NCBI RefSeq assembly: GCF_004217215.1 | Contig: NZ_SHKP01000004.1 | Coordinates: 1,086,829-1,150,828, forward strand | DNA: 64,000 bases | DNA from: Rivibacter subsaxonicus | GTDB taxonomy: Bacteria > Pseudomonadota > Gammaproteobacteria > Burkholderiales > Burkholderiaceae_C | Direction of reading: 5' to 3' | In this document: one piece after another, positions 63,066 through 64,000 of the stretch | Layout: each line of letters begins with the position of its first letter | How positions within the stretch are numbered: the first letter of the stretch is position 1 | Notes under the pieces: model-generated | Databases searched by the model: none | What the model was told of the DNA's origin: nothing | What the model saw: the letters and a program-made list of their open reading frames with translations, nothing else | Position numbers and translations under genes: made by a program

Positions 63066-63962
63066 ATGCAAATCGACTTCGTCAGCCTCGTGCTGCTGCC
63101 GGCCGCGCTGGCCTTCATCATGTTCTCGCTCGGCCTCGGTCTGACCGGGGGCGACTTCGCGCGCATCGTGCGCCAGCCACGCGCGCTGCTGGTCGGCATG
63201 CTGTGCCACTTCGTGTTGCTGCCGCTGGCCGCCTATGCGCTGATCCGGCTATTCGGCATCACCGGCGCGTTCGCGGTGGGTTTCATGATCCTCGCCGCCT
63301 GCCCGACCGGCACGACCTCGAACCTGCTGACCTTCCTGGCGCGCGGCGACGTGGCGCTGGCGCTGAGCTTCACCGCGGTGGCCAGCGTGCTGACGATCTT
63401 CACGCTGCCGCTGATCGTCTCGTGGTCGCTGCAGCAGTTCATGGGCGGCGGCCGCGCGGTCTCGGCGCCGGCCGGTCCGATGATGGCCCAGGTGTTCCTG
63501 ATCCTCGGCGTGCCGGTGGCGCTGGGCATGCTGATGCGGCGCCTCAAGCCGCAGAGTGCGCTGCGGCTGGAACCGGTGGCGACCAAGGTCTCGACCGTGC
63601 TGTTCATCGTCATCGTGCTGTTGGCCGTGATCAAGAACTGGGTGCTGCTGACCGCCAACTTCGCGACGCTGGCGCCGATGGCGGTCGTGCTGAACCTGTC
63701 GATGCTGGCCTGCGGCTTCGCGGTTGCCTGGCTGGCGCGGCTGTCGCGCCGGCAGTCGATCACGCTCGGCATCGAGAGCGCGGTGCAGAACGCCACGCTG
63801 GCGCTGGTGATCGCCAGCACCGTGCTGCAGGACGAAGCGATGGCGATCCCGGGCGCGATCTACGGCGTGCTGATGTATGCCGGCGGCCTGCTGTTCGCCT
63901 TCGTCGCGCGCCGCTTCGTCGATACACCGGTGGCCGCCGCGCCCAGCGTGCATGCGGCCTGA
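63066..63962 (+). CDS. bile acid:sodium symporter family (BASS) transporter
   Basis: 298-aa integral membrane protein with nine or ten transmembrane helices. BASS-family motifs are LAACPTGTTSNLLTFLARGD, with the G-D pair, and GIESAVQNATLALVIAS, the E-x-A-x-Q-N sodium-site motif. It resembles YocS-like and ASBT-type sodium-coupled organic acid importers. The substrate is unknown. ATG 63066 is used. A possible TATACT at 63973-63978 beyond the stop may belong to the next gene, outside the window. Confidence 0.87.
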   Translation: MQIDFVSLVLLPAALAFIMFSLGLGLTGGDFARIVRQPRALLVGMLCHFVLLPLAAYALIRLFGITGAFAVGFMILAACPTGTTSNLLTFLARGDVALALSFTAVASVLTIFTLPLIVSWSLQQFMGGGRAVSAPAGPMMAQVFLILGVPVALGMLMRRLKPQSALRLEPVATKVSTVLFIVIVLLAVIKNWVLLTANFATLAPMAVVLNLSMLACGFAVAWLARLSRRQSITLGIESAVQNATLALVIASTVLQDEAMAIPGAIYGVLMYAGGLLFAFVARRFVDTPVAAAPSVHAA

Positions 63963-63972
63963 GGGCGGTCGA

Positions 63973-63978
63973 TATACT
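63973..63978 (+). promoter_or_regulatory. candidate -10 element at right edge
   Basis: TATACT at 63973-63978 follows the symporter stop by 10 nt. No convincing -35 was found, and the downstream gene is outside the window. Confidence 0.25.
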
Positions 63979-64000
63979 GAATCGAAACCCAGACCGAGGA

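Overview
The window is about 70% GC chromosomal DNA packed with short-spaced operons. The combination of hemF-nadD-rsfS-rlmH-maf-rng, tolB-pal-cpoB, glnS, an msbA/LPS glycosyltransferase locus and yebC-purD points to a betaproteobacterium of the order Burkholderiales (Rubrivivax/Leptothrix/Methylibium-like). That placement is an inference from gene content and composition; no 16S gene is present.

0-9.5 kb: a minus-strand unit (amidase, DUF938 methyltransferase, start of an acyltransferase), a DUF808 membrane protein, a YqjD/YqjE/YqjK-like envelope operon ending in an AI-2E-type permease, a FabH-like ketoacyl synthase, an exported FKBP isomerase and a Tat-exported spermidine-dehydrogenase-like flavoprotein coupled to a YgjP-type metallopeptidase. 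9.5-17.5 kb: a 159-bp nested palindrome that looks like a MITE, DUF937 and DUF1415 proteins, a helical phasin-like protein, a patatin phospholipase, SppA and a lipoprotein M48 peptidase.

17.5-21.1 kb: a low-GC two-gene islet (HEPN RNase-fold protein plus DUF262 protein) joined by an ATGA overlap to the 3' end of glnS. It is the best candidate in the window for an undescribed defence or toxin-like system. 21.2-23.7 kb: a Pro/Tyr/Val-rich secreted protein and a LytS/LytTR two-component pair.

24.1-40.9 kb: a complete aryl-polyene-type pigment cluster. It holds a chain-length-factor-like KS, two ACPs, an AMP ligase fused to a dehydratase, a MIO-type aromatic amino acid ammonia-lyase, KS/KR/DH enzymes, a methyltransferase, two acyltransferases, a thioesterase, a LolA-like carrier, an MMPL exporter and a PPTase. 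The lyase probably supplies the aryl starter, the ligase loads it on an ACP, the KS/KR/DH set extends it, and the acyltransferases, LolA-like and MMPL proteins place the product in the outer membrane.

41-52 kb: a HerA-like ATPase, then a long plus-strand housekeeping operon (yebC, purD, acyltransferase, hemF, nadD, rsfS, rlmH, maf, rng, hydrolase). 52-59 kb: an LPS/glycan locus with four glycosyltransferases, a methyltransferase and msbA. 59-64 kb: tolB-pal-cpoB without tolQRA, tcdA, two tandem tRNA-Lys genes with a clear promoter and terminator, and a bile-acid:sodium symporter family protein.
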